The notes: generated by a model from the sequence alone, not told the origin. A stretch of 64,000 nucleotides of DNA from Pseudoalteromonas shioyasakiensis (GCF_019134595.1 NZ_CP077770.1:764001-828000), one strand, 5' to 3'; shown: positions 43,957 through 53,625, numbered from the stretch's first letter. A program made the numbers and translations.

Positions 43957-44645
43957 TAAGCTTGCTCCCAGCGATAACCCATACCGTAAACGGTATCAAT
44001 GCAGTCAAATGCATCATCTAAAGCAATGAACTTTTTACGAATGCGTTTTACGTGCGAGGTAATGGTGCTGTCATCAACATAAATTTTCGCATCACTCATT
44101 AATTCGTTGCGGCTTTTTACATGGCCAGGACGCTGTGCAAGTGAATGCACCATCCAAAATTCTGTCACAGTTAAATCAACCAGTTGTTCTTGCCAAAAAA
44201 CTTGCATGCGCTGGGTATCTAACTTTAACGGGCCGCGATGCAAAAGAGCGGTTTGATCGGCGGGTTGATCGAAGGCATCAAGGCGTCTAAACAATGCGCC
44301 AATTCGAGCAGCAAGATGCGCCATACTGATGTCTTTGGTTAAGTAGTCGTCTGCTCCCATGCGCAGACCGCATACGGTATCAATTTCGCTATCGCGTGCG
44401 GTTAAAAATATAATCGGTAAGGTTTTAGAAAGGCTGCGTAATGTTTGGCAAAGTAAAAAACCACCATCCACTTCATGGCCAAGGCCAATATCAACAATGG
44501 CTAAATCTGGTAAAGATTGACTAAATGCTAGTTCAGCACTGGCTCTGTCAGCAAAGCCTACAACCTGATAGCCCTGAGCGCTGAGCATTTCAGTGTAGTT
44601 TTCGCGGATTGCTGTTTCATCTTCAACGATTGCTATTTTCTTCAT
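43956..44645 (-). CDS. pdsR: dedicated sortase system response regulator
   Basis: This 229-residue OmpR-type regulator has a receiver (IVEDETAIRENYTEM, acceptor Asp in LAIVDIGLGHEVDGG, IFLTARD, conserved Lys in YLTKDISMAHL) and a C-terminal winged helix (DLTVTEFWMVHSLAQ, HVKRIRKKF, VYGMGYRW). It is the partner of PdsS, whose gene it overlaps. It is divergent from pdsO, and repeated TTGCC motifs in the shared upstream region are candidate binding sites. Confidence 0.92.
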   Translation of the reverse strand: MKKIAIVEDETAIRENYTEMLSAQGYQVVGFADRASAELAFSQSLPDLAIVDIGLGHEVDGGFLLCQTLRSLSKTLPIIFLTARDSEIDTVCGLRMGADDYLTKDISMAHLAARIGALFRRLDAFDQPADQTALLHRGPLKLDTQRMQVFWQEQLVDLTVTEFWMVHSLAQRPGHVKSRNELMSDAKIYVDDSTITSHVKRIRKKFIALDDAFDCIDTVYGMGYRWEQA

Positions 44646-44691
44646 TGTTAATACTTACTTAAATTCTTTCTATAGCGAACTATACCTAATT

Positions 44692-44783
44692 TTTTGCCTT
44701 GCGTACTGGCAAAAACGCGATTGCCATTTTTCTGCCACAATTGCTCAGCAGTTTGCCTTTTTTGATCCCATTTATTGCCATTT
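44692..44783. promoter_or_regulatory. TTGCC repeats between pdsR and pdsO
   Basis: TTTGCC(T/A)TT-type motifs occur at 44692, 44721, 44752 and 44774, with an inverted copy GGCAAAAA at 44708. Three of them have TTGCCATTT or TTTGCCTTTTTT. The spacing of about 22-31 bp is not strictly helical. They lie in the only upstream region shared by the kinase/regulator pair and the sortase operon, so PdsR binding is a natural hypothesis. Confidence 0.4.
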
Positions 44784-44864
44784 CGACTTGTTTTAATAGC
44801 TCCATACCAAGTTCGCAACACCAACCAATGTTGCCAAGCAATTAAGTAGAAAAAGGATTAAACC

Positions 44865-45602
44865 ATGAAAAAATTAATTATTGCCGCTGTTATTACGTCT
44901 GCTGTATCTGTAGCCCCTTTTGCAGACGCTGCGAGTCAAACTAAACAAGAAACACCAAAAGAAACAGCTATTGGCTTAGGTGCAGGTGCCCTTGTTGGCG
45001 GCATAGTCGGCGGCCCAGTGGGCGCATTTATTGGCGCGTTTGCTGGTGGCTTAATTGGCGAAAAAGAAGCGGCAGACAACACCATTGATGAACAAGCTCA
45101 CGCATTAGTTGTAATGAAGGAGCAAACCGCAGATTACCAACAAGTGATTGCCGATAACGCCGCCCTAAGTGAGCAGCTTGAGTTATTAGCAGATGAAAAA
45201 GAGCAGTTACTACAAGCCCAATTAAACACCTTATTGGCGATGACGGTGCAGTTTAAAACTGGCTCTAGCGAAATTGCCCCGCACTTTGCTAATCAACTCG
45301 ACAAAGTCGCGCAGTTACTGATTGCCCAGCCGAACCTTGCTATCGACTTAAATGGTTTTGCAGATCAGCGTGGTGATGAATTGGCTAACTTAATGCTTTC
45401 AAAACAGCGTGTAAATGCCGTGCAAAGCTACTTAATAAAACAAGGTGTGCCTCATACGCACTTAACCGCAACTGCATTTGGTGAGCAGCAAAGTGTTGCT
45501 GATTCAGACAACTACGAAGACAACGTGTTTGACCGCCGTGTAACCTTAACGACACGCCCTGTGTCACAAAGCAGCTTACGTACAGCACAAAGTAACCACT
45601 AA
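44865..45602 (+). CDS. pdsO: sortase-associated OmpA-like protein
   Basis: This 245-residue exported protein has a signal peptide ending near FADA and a glycine-zipper segment (about residues 40-66: GAGALVGGIVGGPVG, FIGAFAGGLIG). A coiled coil (about 75-120) leads to a C-terminal OmpA-type peptidoglycan-binding domain (QFKTGSSEIAPHF, LNGFADQRGD, SKQRVNAVQSYLIKQGV, DRRVTLT). It matches PdsO of the dedicated sortase system. It could anchor or organise the sortase machinery at the cell wall. It precedes the target gene by 26 bp. Confidence 0.9.
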   Translation: MKKLIIAAVITSAVSVAPFADAASQTKQETPKETAIGLGAGALVGGIVGGPVGAFIGAFAGGLIGEKEAADNTIDEQAHALVVMKEQTADYQQVIADNAALSEQLELLADEKEQLLQAQLNTLLAMTVQFKTGSSEIAPHFANQLDKVAQLLIAQPNLAIDLNGFADQRGDELANLMLSKQRVNAVQSYLIKQGVPHTHLTATAFGEQQSVADSDNYEDNVFDRRVTLTTRPVSQSSLRTAQSNH

Positions 45603-45628
45603 TTCATCTGTCGATGGAGTGACATATT

Positions 45629-47629
45629 ATGTTGAGTAACCGTACCAAAAGGCTCCTTTTTGGGAGCCTTTTTATCTTCTTATTAGGTTATGCAGTTAAC
45701 CCTGCATTTGCGGCCAATGCCAGTGCCGAACTGCGTTTTTATGATGATTCAAATAGCCAAGTGTCGTCGGGCTTATTAGTGAAAAACGATGTCACTATGA
45801 CGTTCACTGGGCTTATTAATCATGTGGTTGTTAAACAACGTTATCAAAACCCGCACCCGTTTGCGGTAAATGCCCGTTATGTGTTTCCGTTACCTGATGA
45901 AAGCGCAGTTCATGCCATGCAAATGCAAATTGGTGAGCGCATTATCACTGGCAATATAGCCCTGAAGCAGCAGGCTGAGCAGCAATTTGAGCAAGCTCAA
46001 AAGCAGGGTAAACGCGCTGCTTTAGTTCGTCAGCAACGTGCGAATATTTTTTCTACTGATGTGGCAAACCTTGGCGCTGGGGAAGAAATTGAAATCACCT
46101 TGCAATACCAAGAGATAATCGGTTTTCGAGATGGTGTGTTTTCACTGCGTTTTCCTACCACTATCACGCCGCGTTACGAACCTTTAACGGCAGAACTGCA
46201 GCAAAAAGCGAATCTAGAAACAACAGACACAGAACAACAGAGCGAAGAAACAGCGAACAAAGCGCACGTGGCATCAGCGTGGCTAAAGCCTGTTTTTCAT
46301 CGTGCACAAAGCCAAGAGTCTGATGCGAGCCTAAATCTTGCTATTTCGATGGATATTGGCCTTGAACTCAGTGATATCAGCGCTAATTTAGCGGGGATGC
46401 AAATCGATAATCCAAGTTTTGGTCGCTATCAATTATTACTTAATCGTGATGTTCCGATGGATAGAGACTTTGAGCTTACATTTAAGCCCCTTGATAAAGC
46501 ACACTCACAGGCTGCATTTTTTACCGAAACAGTAGCAGGGCAAGGATATGGTTTACTGATGTTAGTACCGCCAAGCGATCACTTTACCTCGCAAGCTCGA
46601 CTTCCTCGCGAAATGGTGTTTGTTGTTGATACCTCCGGCTCAATGCATGGTCAATCAATGGAGCAGGCCAAACAAGCCTTGTTTTATGCACTTTCGTTAT
46701 TGGATGAAAATGACAGTTTTAACATCATCGGCTTTGACAACGAAGTGTCGGTATTAAGTGACACACCTATGATTGCCAATGACTTTAACATTCGCCGTGC
46801 AGAGCGCTTTATCTATGGCTTACAAGCCGATGGTGGCACTGAAATCGCAAAAGCACTGACTCAGGTACTTGATGGTAAACAGCATGATGGCTTTGTACGC
46901 CAAGTGGTGTTTTTAACCGATGGTAGTGTGGGTAACGAAACGCAGCTATTTAAACAAATTCAAACTGATTTAGGTGACAGCCGACTCTTTACCGTCGGAA
47001 TAGGTAGCGCGCCTAATAGCTTTTTTATGACCAGAGCTGCTGATATTGGCCGTGGTACATTTACCTTTATAAGTAGCACCAGCCAAGTACAGCCAAAAAT
47101 GCAGCTACTTTTTGATAAGCTGGCGCATCCTGCGGTTACAGAGCTTGCTCTTGAAGGCGGCAAAGCAGCACTTGAGTACTGGCCATCGCCATTACCTGAT
47201 TTGTATTTTTCAGAGCCGGTTTTGGTTGCTGTGAAGCTTGATGGCAGTCAGCACTTAACGTTAAAAGGGCAAACAAACACAGGGCCACTCACCATTAATT
47301 TAGCAACCGCCAATGCTGCACAAGGCGAAGGTATCGCTAGACTCTGGGCCAGACAAAAAATTAAGTCATTGCTGCTTTATAACGAAAAACAAACGGTACG
47401 CGCAGAAGTCGAAGCATTGGCACTTCAGCACCATTTACTTAGCCCTTTTACTGCCTTTATTGCAGTTGATAACTACGCGGGTAATGAGATTGCAGAGCGT
47501 TCAATGCAAGTACGAAACAAGCTTCCTAACGGCATGACGCTACCGCAAACTGACGGACAAAGCCGAGTGTTTATGCTACTTGGGTTGTTGCTGCTTACAT
47601 TCTCATGGTTATGGCAATGGCGACGCTAA
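45629..47629 (+). CDS. marine proteobacterial sortase target protein (VIT/VWA, LPQTDG tail)
   Basis: This 666-residue exported protein has a signal peptide ending near AFAA, a VIT domain (about residues 35-165: NARYVFPLPDESAVHAM; GNIALKQQAEQQFEQA), and a von Willebrand A domain with the metal site DTSGSMHGQS at Asp334 and FLTDGSVGN further on. The tail is a sorting signal: LPQTDG at 638-643, a hydrophobic helix and a final WQWRR. The VIT plus VWA combination recalls vertebrate inter-alpha-trypsin inhibitor heavy chains. It is the only protein in the window with such a tail and is immediately followed by the sortase gene, so it is the dedicated substrate. Its role on the cell surface is unknown. 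Confidence 0.92.
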   Translation: MLSNRTKRLLFGSLFIFLLGYAVNPAFAANASAELRFYDDSNSQVSSGLLVKNDVTMTFTGLINHVVVKQRYQNPHPFAVNARYVFPLPDESAVHAMQMQIGERIITGNIALKQQAEQQFEQAQKQGKRAALVRQQRANIFSTDVANLGAGEEIEITLQYQEIIGFRDGVFSLRFPTTITPRYEPLTAELQQKANLETTDTEQQSEETANKAHVASAWLKPVFHRAQSQESDASLNLAISMDIGLELSDISANLAGMQIDNPSFGRYQLLLNRDVPMDRDFELTFKPLDKAHSQAAFFTETVAGQGYGLLMLVPPSDHFTSQARLPREMVFVVDTSGSMHGQSMEQAKQALFYALSLLDENDSFNIIGFDNEVSVLSDTPMIANDFNIRRAERFIYGLQADGGTEIAKALTQVLDGKQHDGFVRQVVFLTDGSVGNETQLFKQIQTDLGDSRLFTVGIGSAPNSFFMTRAADIGRGTFTFISSTSQVQPKMQLLFDKLAHPAVTELALEGGKAALEYWPSPLPDLYFSEPVLVAVKLDGSQHLTLKGQTNTGPLTINLATANAAQGEGIARLWARQKIKSLLLYNEKQTVRAEVEALALQHHLLSPFTAFIAVDNYAGNEIAERSMQVRNKLPNGMTLPQTDGQSRVFMLLGLLLLTFSWLWQWRR

Positions 47630-48204
47630 AAAAAGCACTGCCAGTTTGCAGCGCCTTACTTGGCATCGCATTGTTTGTTAATGGTGGCTATATGCAGGCG
47701 AAAGCTTGGCTGGCACAGGCTCTAATTGAGTCAGCTTGGCAGCAAGCTTTGCAAAGTCCTAATGAGCAAGTAAGGCCTTGGTTTTACGCCGATGGTTATG
47801 TCACTGCACACATAAATTGGCCAAGTCAGCAGCAAGAGATGACTGTACTTGCTGGTGCATCGGGGCGAAACCTCGCGTTTGCCCCCGGGCATTTTTTGCC
47901 AAGCGGTGAACTTGGCAGCTCAAAAGGGGTGTTAATAGCTGGTCATAACGACACCCACTTTGCATTTCTAAAACATGTCGAAGTGGGTGAGCAGTTCAGT
48001 ATGCAGTTGCAAAATGGCCAGATTGAACACTATCAAGTTCGCAGCATTGATGTTATTCATCAAAGTGAACAAGGGTTTTTAGCACAATCAGGCCTTTATT
48101 TATTAACCTGTTACCCTTTTGACTCCTTAGCTTCAGGGACTGAGTTTAGGCTATTGGTGTCGGCTGATAAATTATCATCGTCCACGTCAACTTTGAGCTC
48201 TTGA
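47605..48204 (+). CDS. class GN sortase
   Basis: This 199-residue membrane transpeptidase has an N-terminal anchor and the sortase catalytic set: His114 in LIAGHNDTHF, Cys169 in LLTCYPF and Arg182 in GTEFRLLV. Class GN sortases are a Gram-negative group found with one target gene next door. It presumably cuts the LPQTDG signal of the preceding protein; the acceptor in a Gram-negative envelope is not known. The start overlaps the target gene by 25 nt; ATG at 47605, 47611 or 47617 are all possible. The last 94 nt are antisense to the DMT transporter gene. Confidence 0.92.
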   Translation: MVMAMATLKKALPVCSALLGIALFVNGGYMQAKAWLAQALIESAWQQALQSPNEQVRPWFYADGYVTAHINWPSQQQEMTVLAGASGRNLAFAPGHFLPSGELGSSKGVLIAGHNDTHFAFLKHVEVGEQFSMQLQNGQIEHYQVRSIDVIHQSEQGFLAQSGLYLLTCYPFDSLASGTEFRLLVSADKLSSSTSTLSS

Positions 48205-49058
48205 TGACGTTGGCTAACAATAACACCGGCAAATACCACCGCAATACTTACCCATTGCCAAAGTGTGAGTACTTCGCCAAGTAGAATGGCTGACAAGATT
48301 AACGCAAAAATTGGAATGAGGTTTGAGTAAGCCGCAGCGGTTAACACCGACACTTTACTGATGGCGTAATTGTACATGCCATAGCCACCTAAAGTGACAC
48401 ATGAGCCTAGATATAAAATGCTCAGTAGGGCACTTAAATCATGCTGATTTTCGCTGGGTAGTTCGATGAAAAATAAAAAAGGCGCAAAAAATAAGCTACC
48501 ACTAAACCCTTGAATTGCAATTAAAGTAAGTGGTGAATAGCGGGTCACTAAGTGTTTTACACTGACGGTATAAAAGGCGGCGCACACCATCGCCATCAAT
48601 TCTAAAAAGTTACCAAGCAGTGGGTTAGGGGCTTGCTCAGTGCTTGGTGATAATAGCGTTAATAAAATACTGCCACCAATACACAAGGTAAAACCAACGA
48701 CGATGGCTTTACTGATGTACTCTTTTAATATTAAGAACGCCAAAATAGCGACTATAATTGGTAAACAAGAGACAATTACCCCAGCTTGCGATGCAGAAGT
48801 GTATTCAAGGGCATGCCCCTCAAATAAGTAATAAAAGCAAGGCTCAGCCAGTGACATACCAATTAAGTACTTCCAGTCACCTTGTTTAAACTCAAAGCGG
48901 ATTATATAGCGCCATAAACATAAGCTAATCAATAACGTGGTTAGCATTCTTAAAAAAATCACTAACACAGGGTCATAAACATTGATTGCATGCTTTAAAG
49001 CAATGTAGGAGCTACCCCATAAAAAGGTCGCGATAATTAAGCATAAACTGGCTGGCAT
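48111..49058 (-). CDS. DMT/EamA family transporter
   Basis: This 315-residue inner-membrane protein has ten membrane helices in two EamA repeats (FLWGSSYIALKHA near the start; second repeat from about residue 150) and the usual GEVLTLWQWVSIAVVFAGV near the end. Such carriers export small metabolites; the substrate is unknown. A hydrophilic acidic tail of about 30 residues (KVDVDDDNLSADTNSL) follows the last helix and is encoded entirely opposite the sortase 3' end. A weak ribosome binding site precedes the start. Confidence 0.88.
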   Translation of the reverse strand: MPASLCLIIATFLWGSSYIALKHAINVYDPVLVIFLRMLTTLLISLCLWRYIIRFEFKQGDWKYLIGMSLAEPCFYYLFEGHALEYTSASQAGVIVSCLPIIVAILAFLILKEYISKAIVVGFTLCIGGSILLTLLSPSTEQAPNPLLGNFLELMAMVCAAFYTVSVKHLVTRYSPLTLIAIQGFSGSLFFAPFLFFIELPSENQHDLSALLSILYLGSCVTLGGYGMYNYAISKVSVLTAAAYSNLIPIFALILSAILLGEVLTLWQWVSIAVVFAGVIVSQRHQELKVDVDDDNLSADTNSLNSVPEAKESKG

Positions 49059-49143
49059 AGGTGTCGCTATTGAGTAAAAAAACGAGAGCGCGATCCTAGC
49101 ATGAATTTTTTTAACTTGTTCAAAAACCGTTAGCTGGTATATA

Positions 49144-49408
49144 TATACCCAAACTACCTCAATATGCGAGTTTCAGTTGGAATTAAAAGCGATTTAGGCA
49201 AGGCATTGATTGCAAGTAATAGTGGTTCTATTGTTAAAATCAATAACGCAGTATAAATCGCTTTTAAACCAACCCTTTGGGCGCTTCACAGGCACTTACT
49301 CTCATCGTTGTTACTTCTTAAAAGGGACTGCCATTCTTGCAAAGTAACGCCTTGATATTAAGTACCTGTGAAACGCTGAATTCTGCATCTTGAGGTAGCT
49401 TGGGTATA
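49144..49408. mobile_element. 265-bp MITE-like element with 24-bp terminal inverted repeats
   Basis: The left end TATACCCAAACTACCTCAA and the right end, read as its complement TATACCCAAGCTACCTCAA, match over 24 bases with two mismatches. Inside are two further dyads. TTAAAAGCGATTTA (49183-49196) pairs exactly with 49254-49267. GCGCTTCACAGGCACTT (near 49280) pairs with a copy near 49359 with two mismatches. No gene is present. The arrangement of nested hairpins within inverted ends fits a non-autonomous mobile repeat inserted at TA-rich sequence between the DMT gene and proB. This also accounts for most of the 385 bp gap at 49059-49443. Confidence 0.75.
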
Positions 49409-49443
49409 AACTTTCAATTTTAATTACAGAATATAAAAATCAA

Positions 49444-50547
49444 ATGCAAAGGCCACATGTCGTTGTTGTAAAGCTGGGCACAAGCGTGCTGACAGGCGGT
49501 ACCGACAAATTAGATAAAGCACACATGGTTGAACTTGTTCGCCAATGTTGTGAATTAAAAAAACAGGGTTATCAGGTTGTTTTAGTATCAAGCGGCGCGG
49601 TTGCCGCAGGTCGCGAGCAACTCATTACCCCCTGTGGTCGTTCTTTGATTGAAAAACAAATGCTTGCCGCAATCGGCCAAGGACAGCTTATTCATATTTG
49701 GCAGAGTCTGTTTGCTTTATATGGTGTGAATGTTGGACAAATGCTACTGACCCGCGCTGATGTAGAAGACCGTGAACGTTACTTAAATGCCCGCGATACC
49801 TTAAATGCACTCCTTGCGCACAATGTGGTGCCAATTATTAACGAGAACGACGCCGTGGCAACCGCCGAAATTAAAGTGGGCGATAACGACAACTTATCTG
49901 CTTTAGTCGCGATATTAGCGAATGCAGAAAAGCTGTTACTGTTAACTGACCAAGAAGGCCTATTTACAGGCGATCCTCGCTCTGATGCCAATGCAACACT
50001 TATCAATGAAGTTGAGCATATTAATGATGAGCTAAGAGAGCTCGCTGGTGGTAGTGGCACCACCCTAGGTACCGGTGGTATGGCAACCAAACTGCAAGCG
50101 GCTGATATTGCACGTCGCGCCGGTGTTGAGGTCATTATTGCCAAAGGCGCAGGCAAAAATGTGATTTTAAATTGCATGGCCGACAAGCTCCCTGGTACAC
50201 GCTTTTTAAAACTTACCGCACCAAAAGATGGTCGCAAAAAATGGTTACTTGCAGGACCTAAAAGCACGGGGCAATTAGTGATTGATGATGGCGCAAGCCT
50301 TGCACTAAAAGAGCGTGGGGCAAGTCTTCTGGCAAAAGGCGTAAAAACTGTGCGAGGGCAGTTTGAGCGTGGTGATGTGATTGAAGTGATGACGAGCCAA
50401 GGGCAATGCATTGCTAAAGGTCTTGTTAATTTTAACCATCAAGAAATTGATCAAATTAAGGGTTGTCATTCGTCGCAAATTACCCAGTTACTTGCATTTG
50501 CCCCAAGCAGTGAAGTAATTCACCGAGATGATATGATTTTGTTATAG
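49444..50547 (+). CDS. proB: glutamate 5-kinase
   Basis: This 367-residue cytoplasmic enzyme phosphorylates glutamate in the first step of proline synthesis. The amino-acid kinase domain shows [34 protein letters not shown] and the feedback and substrate loop [19 protein letters not shown] domain covers about residues 275-360. proA, usually next to proB, is not adjacent. Translation starts 36 bp after the MITE-like element, so the promoter may lie inside that element. Confidence 0.96.
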   Translation: MQRPHVVVVKLGTSVLTGGTDKLDKAHMVELVRQCCELKKQGYQVVLVSSGAVAAGREQLITPCGRSLIEKQMLAAIGQGQLIHIWQSLFALYGVNVGQMLLTRADVEDRERYLNARDTLNALLAHNVVPIINENDAVATAEIKVGDNDNLSALVAILANAEKLLLLTDQEGLFTGDPRSDANATLINEVEHINDELRELAGGSGTTLGTGGMATKLQAADIARRAGVEVIIAKGAGKNVILNCMADKLPGTRFLKLTAPKDGRKKWLLAGPKSTGQLVIDDGASLALKERGASLLAKGVKTVRGQFERGDVIEVMTSQGQCIAKGLVNFNHQEIDQIKGCHSSQITQLLAFAPSSEVIHRDDMILL

Positions 50548-50616
50548 TTTTTTAGTAATTCTGATAAAGTTAACTAAACTAAACTAAAGTAATAAGCAGT
50601 TTTGGGGACTTTTTAG

Positions 50617-51588
50617 ATGGCGGCTAACGCTTGCGGACATGACTGGGTTGTAGAAATTACCCAACAAGAAGAAGAGCCTGAGCTCGATCAGGCGCTGATT
50701 AATGCCGTGAGTGAACTAGATGAGTTCTCTCGTTTTGCTATTTACATTAATAAGTTTTTCAAACCTGGCTTGCCTGCAAGGCTGCTAAATAAAGATTCGG
50801 TTATCGAAGAACTCAGTGAACACGAAGTCAATGAGCTCATCGAAAAAGTCAGCCGCAATAAAATTCGCATCAGTCGCAACTATGGGTTTATTTCTACTTA
50901 TGTGCCCATTTATTACATGGGCAATGTGGTTGGTGTACTGGTCATTGAGTCCGAAAAAGAGCTTTCAGAGCGCTGTAGCATGCTTGCCATCTACATGCTA
51001 AATATCTACGCGAATCAACTGTCGTTACTTTATAAGTCGCAACTTGACCCTTTAACTGAACTGTTAAACAGGCAAACCTTTGATAAAAAGGTGATTGAAA
51101 TTGCAGCCAGTGCTGCCGTAGAGCGTGATAGCCATGACTCAAAGCAGCGTCATTGGTATTTGGCTATGGTCGATATTGACCACTTTAAAAGCGTAAATGA
51201 CAACTATGGCCACGTCATTGGCGATGAAGTGATCTTGTTAGTAGCGCAGCTATTAAAAAATAACTTTCGTATTGAAGATTACGTTTTTCGCTACGGCGGC
51301 GAAGAGTTTGCTGTTTTATTCCAAGCAAGTGACGAGCTCGATGCACGTAATGCCCTCAATCGTTTCCGTGGCTGTGTTGCAGAATACCCCTTTCCTCAAG
51401 TTGGTAACTTAACTGTGAGTAGTGGTTTTATGCCAATTTACGAGTTTGAAATGGTTGCCAGCCTTGTCCAAAAAGCCGATCAAGCCTTATACCATTCTAA
51501 AAATAGTGGTCGTAATTGTGTGACTGCCTATTCCGAACTAGATATTCAACAAAGCCAACCCAAAGATGATTCAATAGAGCTGTTTTAA
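50617..51588 (+). CDS. GGDEF diguanylate cyclase
   Basis: This 323-residue protein has an N-terminal region of about 145 residues resembling a small sensory (GAF-like) domain and a C-terminal GGDEF domain from about residue 145 (LDPLTELLNRQTF, MVDIDHFKSVND). The active-site motif is RYGGEEF, and an RxxD inhibitory site (RIED) lies five residues upstream. It should therefore make cyclic-di-GMP under product inhibition. No membrane segment is visible. The signal sensed is unknown. Confidence 0.93.
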   Translation: MAANACGHDWVVEITQQEEEPELDQALINAVSELDEFSRFAIYINKFFKPGLPARLLNKDSVIEELSEHEVNELIEKVSRNKIRISRNYGFISTYVPIYYMGNVVGVLVIESEKELSERCSMLAIYMLNIYANQLSLLYKSQLDPLTELLNRQTFDKKVIEIAASAAVERDSHDSKQRHWYLAMVDIDHFKSVNDNYGHVIGDEVILLVAQLLKNNFRIEDYVFRYGGEEFAVLFQASDELDARNALNRFRGCVAEYPFPQVGNLTVSSGFMPIYEFEMVASLVQKADQALYHSKNSGRNCVTAYSELDIQQSQPKDDSIELF

Positions 51589-51655
51589 GGTGTTGCAGCG
51601 GCCCTTGCTGTGCTAAAATTGCCCACTATTTTTTAGAGCCATATGAGAAGGTAAG

Positions 51656-52015
51656 ATGAAGTTTGTTCGTTGGTTGTTAGGCCGCATCATTTTGTTTTTT
51701 GATTTTGTATTCACACCACGTAGTAAAAAGCGTCCGGCAGCAGAGCAAGCGGCGCTTGATTCAGTGACATCACAATTTAAATTATATCAATTTAAAGCTT
51801 GTCCATTTTGCGTGAAAGTACGTCGTGCAATTAAGCGCCAAGGTCTATCAGTTGAAACTCGTGATGCCAAAGGTAACGAGCAATTTCGCCAAGAGCTTTT
51901 AGAGCAGGGCGGCAAAGTGAAAGTGCCTTGTTTACGTATTGAAGAAAACGGCCAAGTAACTTGGTTGTATGAATCAAACGATATCATTGCTTATTTAGAT
52001 AAAGTCGCTGCATAA
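51656..52015 (+). CDS. membrane-anchored glutaredoxin-like protein
   Basis: This 119-residue protein has an N-terminal hydrophobic segment (about residues 5-20) and a glutaredoxin/thioredoxin-fold domain from about 40 with the redox motif CPFC in [15 protein letters not shown], followed by the VPCLRIEE cis-Pro region. It probably reduces disulfides or glutathione adducts at the inner face of the membrane. AAGG lies upstream of the start. gltX follows after about 80 bp. Confidence 0.9.
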   Translation: MKFVRWLLGRIILFFDFVFTPRSKKRPAAEQAALDSVTSQFKLYQFKACPFCVKVRRAIKRQGLSVETRDAKGNEQFRQELLEQGGKVKVPCLRIEENGQVTWLYESNDIIAYLDKVAA

Positions 52016-52095
52016 AGCGGCTTTTCACTTCGATTACAGCCCGTGCTGTGCTAGCATTTGGGCAAATTTTTAATTGTCTTTTGAGAGATATAACC

Positions 52096-53580
52096 ATGAC
52101 AATTCGCACCCGTGTTGCTCCGTCACCGACTGGTGACCCGCACCTAGGTACTGCATACATCGCATTATTTAACTACTGTTTTGCTAAGCAGCAAGGCGGT
52201 GAGTTTGTGTTACGTATTGAAGATACAGACCAAGTTCGTAGTACGCCAGAATCAGAGCAAGCTATTATGGATAGCTTACAATGGTTAGGCTTAAACTGGG
52301 ATCACGGTCCAGATGTAGGCGGTGAGTTTGGTCCATACCGTCAATCTGAGCGTAGCGATTTATATAAGAAATTCGCGCATCAGTTAGTTGAACAGGGTAA
52401 AGCGTTTTACTGTTTTGCTACGAGCGAAGAACTAGACCAAATGCGTGAAGAGCAAATGGCCGAAGGCCTACGCCCTAAATACGATGGTCGTGGTTTAAAT
52501 CTTTCTGAAGATGAAATTAAAGCAAACCTTGAAGCGGGTAAGCCTTATGTAATCCGTATGAAGATCCCAAGCGAAGGTACGTTCAAGTTTAACGACTACT
52601 TACGTGGCGAAATTGAGATCCCATGGGAAAATGTAGACATGCAAGTGCTACTTAAAGCTGACGGTTTCCCAACTTACTTCCTTGCCAACGTTGTTGATGA
52701 TCACCACATGCAAATTAGCCATATTTTCCGTGGTGAAGAGTGGATCAATTCAGCGCCTAAGCTATTAAAATTATACGAAGACTTCGGTTGGGAAGCGCCA
52801 GTACTAGGTCACTTACCGTTACTTCGTAACCCAGATAAGTCAAAATTATCGAAGCGTAAAAACCCAACTTCAATCAACTACTATAAAGAAATGGGTTACC
52901 TACCAGAGGCACTATTAAACTATTTAGGCCGTATGGGTTGGTCAATGCCTGACGAGCGTGAAAAGTTCACGTTAGCAGAGATGATTGAACACTTTGATAT
53001 GAAACGTGTGTCGCTTGGTGGCCCAATTTTCGACATCGATAAGCTGAGCTGGTTAAACGGTATGTGGATCCGTGAAAACTTATCTGATGCAGAACTAATG
53101 CAACGTTTTGTAGATTGGAAATTTAATACTGAGCTATTCGCTAAAGTATTGCCAGAAGCAAAAACGCGTATTAATACGCTTTCTGACATGGTTGATCTTG
53201 CCGGTCACTTTGTGGGTGGTATTCCAAGCTATGATCCTGCGCTATTAACGGCAGGTAAAGCTGATGAAGATGTAATCCGTCAAGCATTACAGTTTTTCAT
53301 CTGGCAATTAGAAGGTTTACGCAGTTGGGAAAAACCAGCGATTTTTGCTATCGCAAAAGAAGTGGCGACTTTCCATGAATTGAAGATTAAAGACTTCCTT
53401 GAGCCAATCTTTGTGGCTATCACTGGTAAGACATCTTCAACTTCAGTACTTGATGCAATGGAAATTTTAGGTTCTGATTTATCGCGTGCTCGTTTACGTG
53501 TTGCACTAGCGCACCTTGGTGTGTCTAAAAAGCAAGCGAAAAAAATTGAGCGTGCATATCGCGATTACCCACAAGCATAA
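52096..53580 (+). CDS. gltX: glutamyl-tRNA synthetase
   Basis: This 494-residue class I synthetase charges tRNA(Glu). Signatures are the HIGH-like [27 protein letters not shown]-type zinc-free region, and the KMSKS-like KLSKRK, with a full C-terminal anticodon-binding domain, unlike gluQRS earlier in the window. I start it at 52096 ([12 protein letters not shown]), the conserved N-terminus, with GAGAG upstream. A terminator follows directly. Confidence 0.97.
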   Translation: MTIRTRVAPSPTGDPHLGTAYIALFNYCFAKQQGGEFVLRIEDTDQVRSTPESEQAIMDSLQWLGLNWDHGPDVGGEFGPYRQSERSDLYKKFAHQLVEQGKAFYCFATSEELDQMREEQMAEGLRPKYDGRGLNLSEDEIKANLEAGKPYVIRMKIPSEGTFKFNDYLRGEIEIPWENVDMQVLLKADGFPTYFLANVVDDHHMQISHIFRGEEWINSAPKLLKLYEDFGWEAPVLGHLPLLRNPDKSKLSKRKNPTSINYYKEMGYLPEALLNYLGRMGWSMPDEREKFTLAEMIEHFDMKRVSLGGPIFDIDKLSWLNGMWIRENLSDAELMQRFVDWKFNTELFAKVLPEAKTRINTLSDMVDLAGHFVGGIPSYDPALLTAGKADEDVIRQALQFFIWQLEGLRSWEKPAIFAIAKEVATFHELKIKDFLEPIFVAITGKTSSTSVLDAMEILGSDLSRARLRVALAHLGVSKKQAKKIERAYRDYPQA

Positions 53581-53596
53581 TCGTGATGTAACTTCC

Positions 53597-53625
53597 AAAA
53601 ACCGAGCTCAATGCTCGGTTTTTTG
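53597..53625 (+). terminator. rho-independent terminator of gltX
   Basis: AAAAACCGAGC pairs with GCTCGGTTTTTT around a 5-base loop, 17 bp after the stop codon. Confidence 0.93.

Noticed and set aside
49779..50411. Open frame of 210 codons opposite proB
   Set aside because: It is antisense to a clear proB, has no start signal and a composition typical of a frame shadow (Ser/Ala/Pro-rich).
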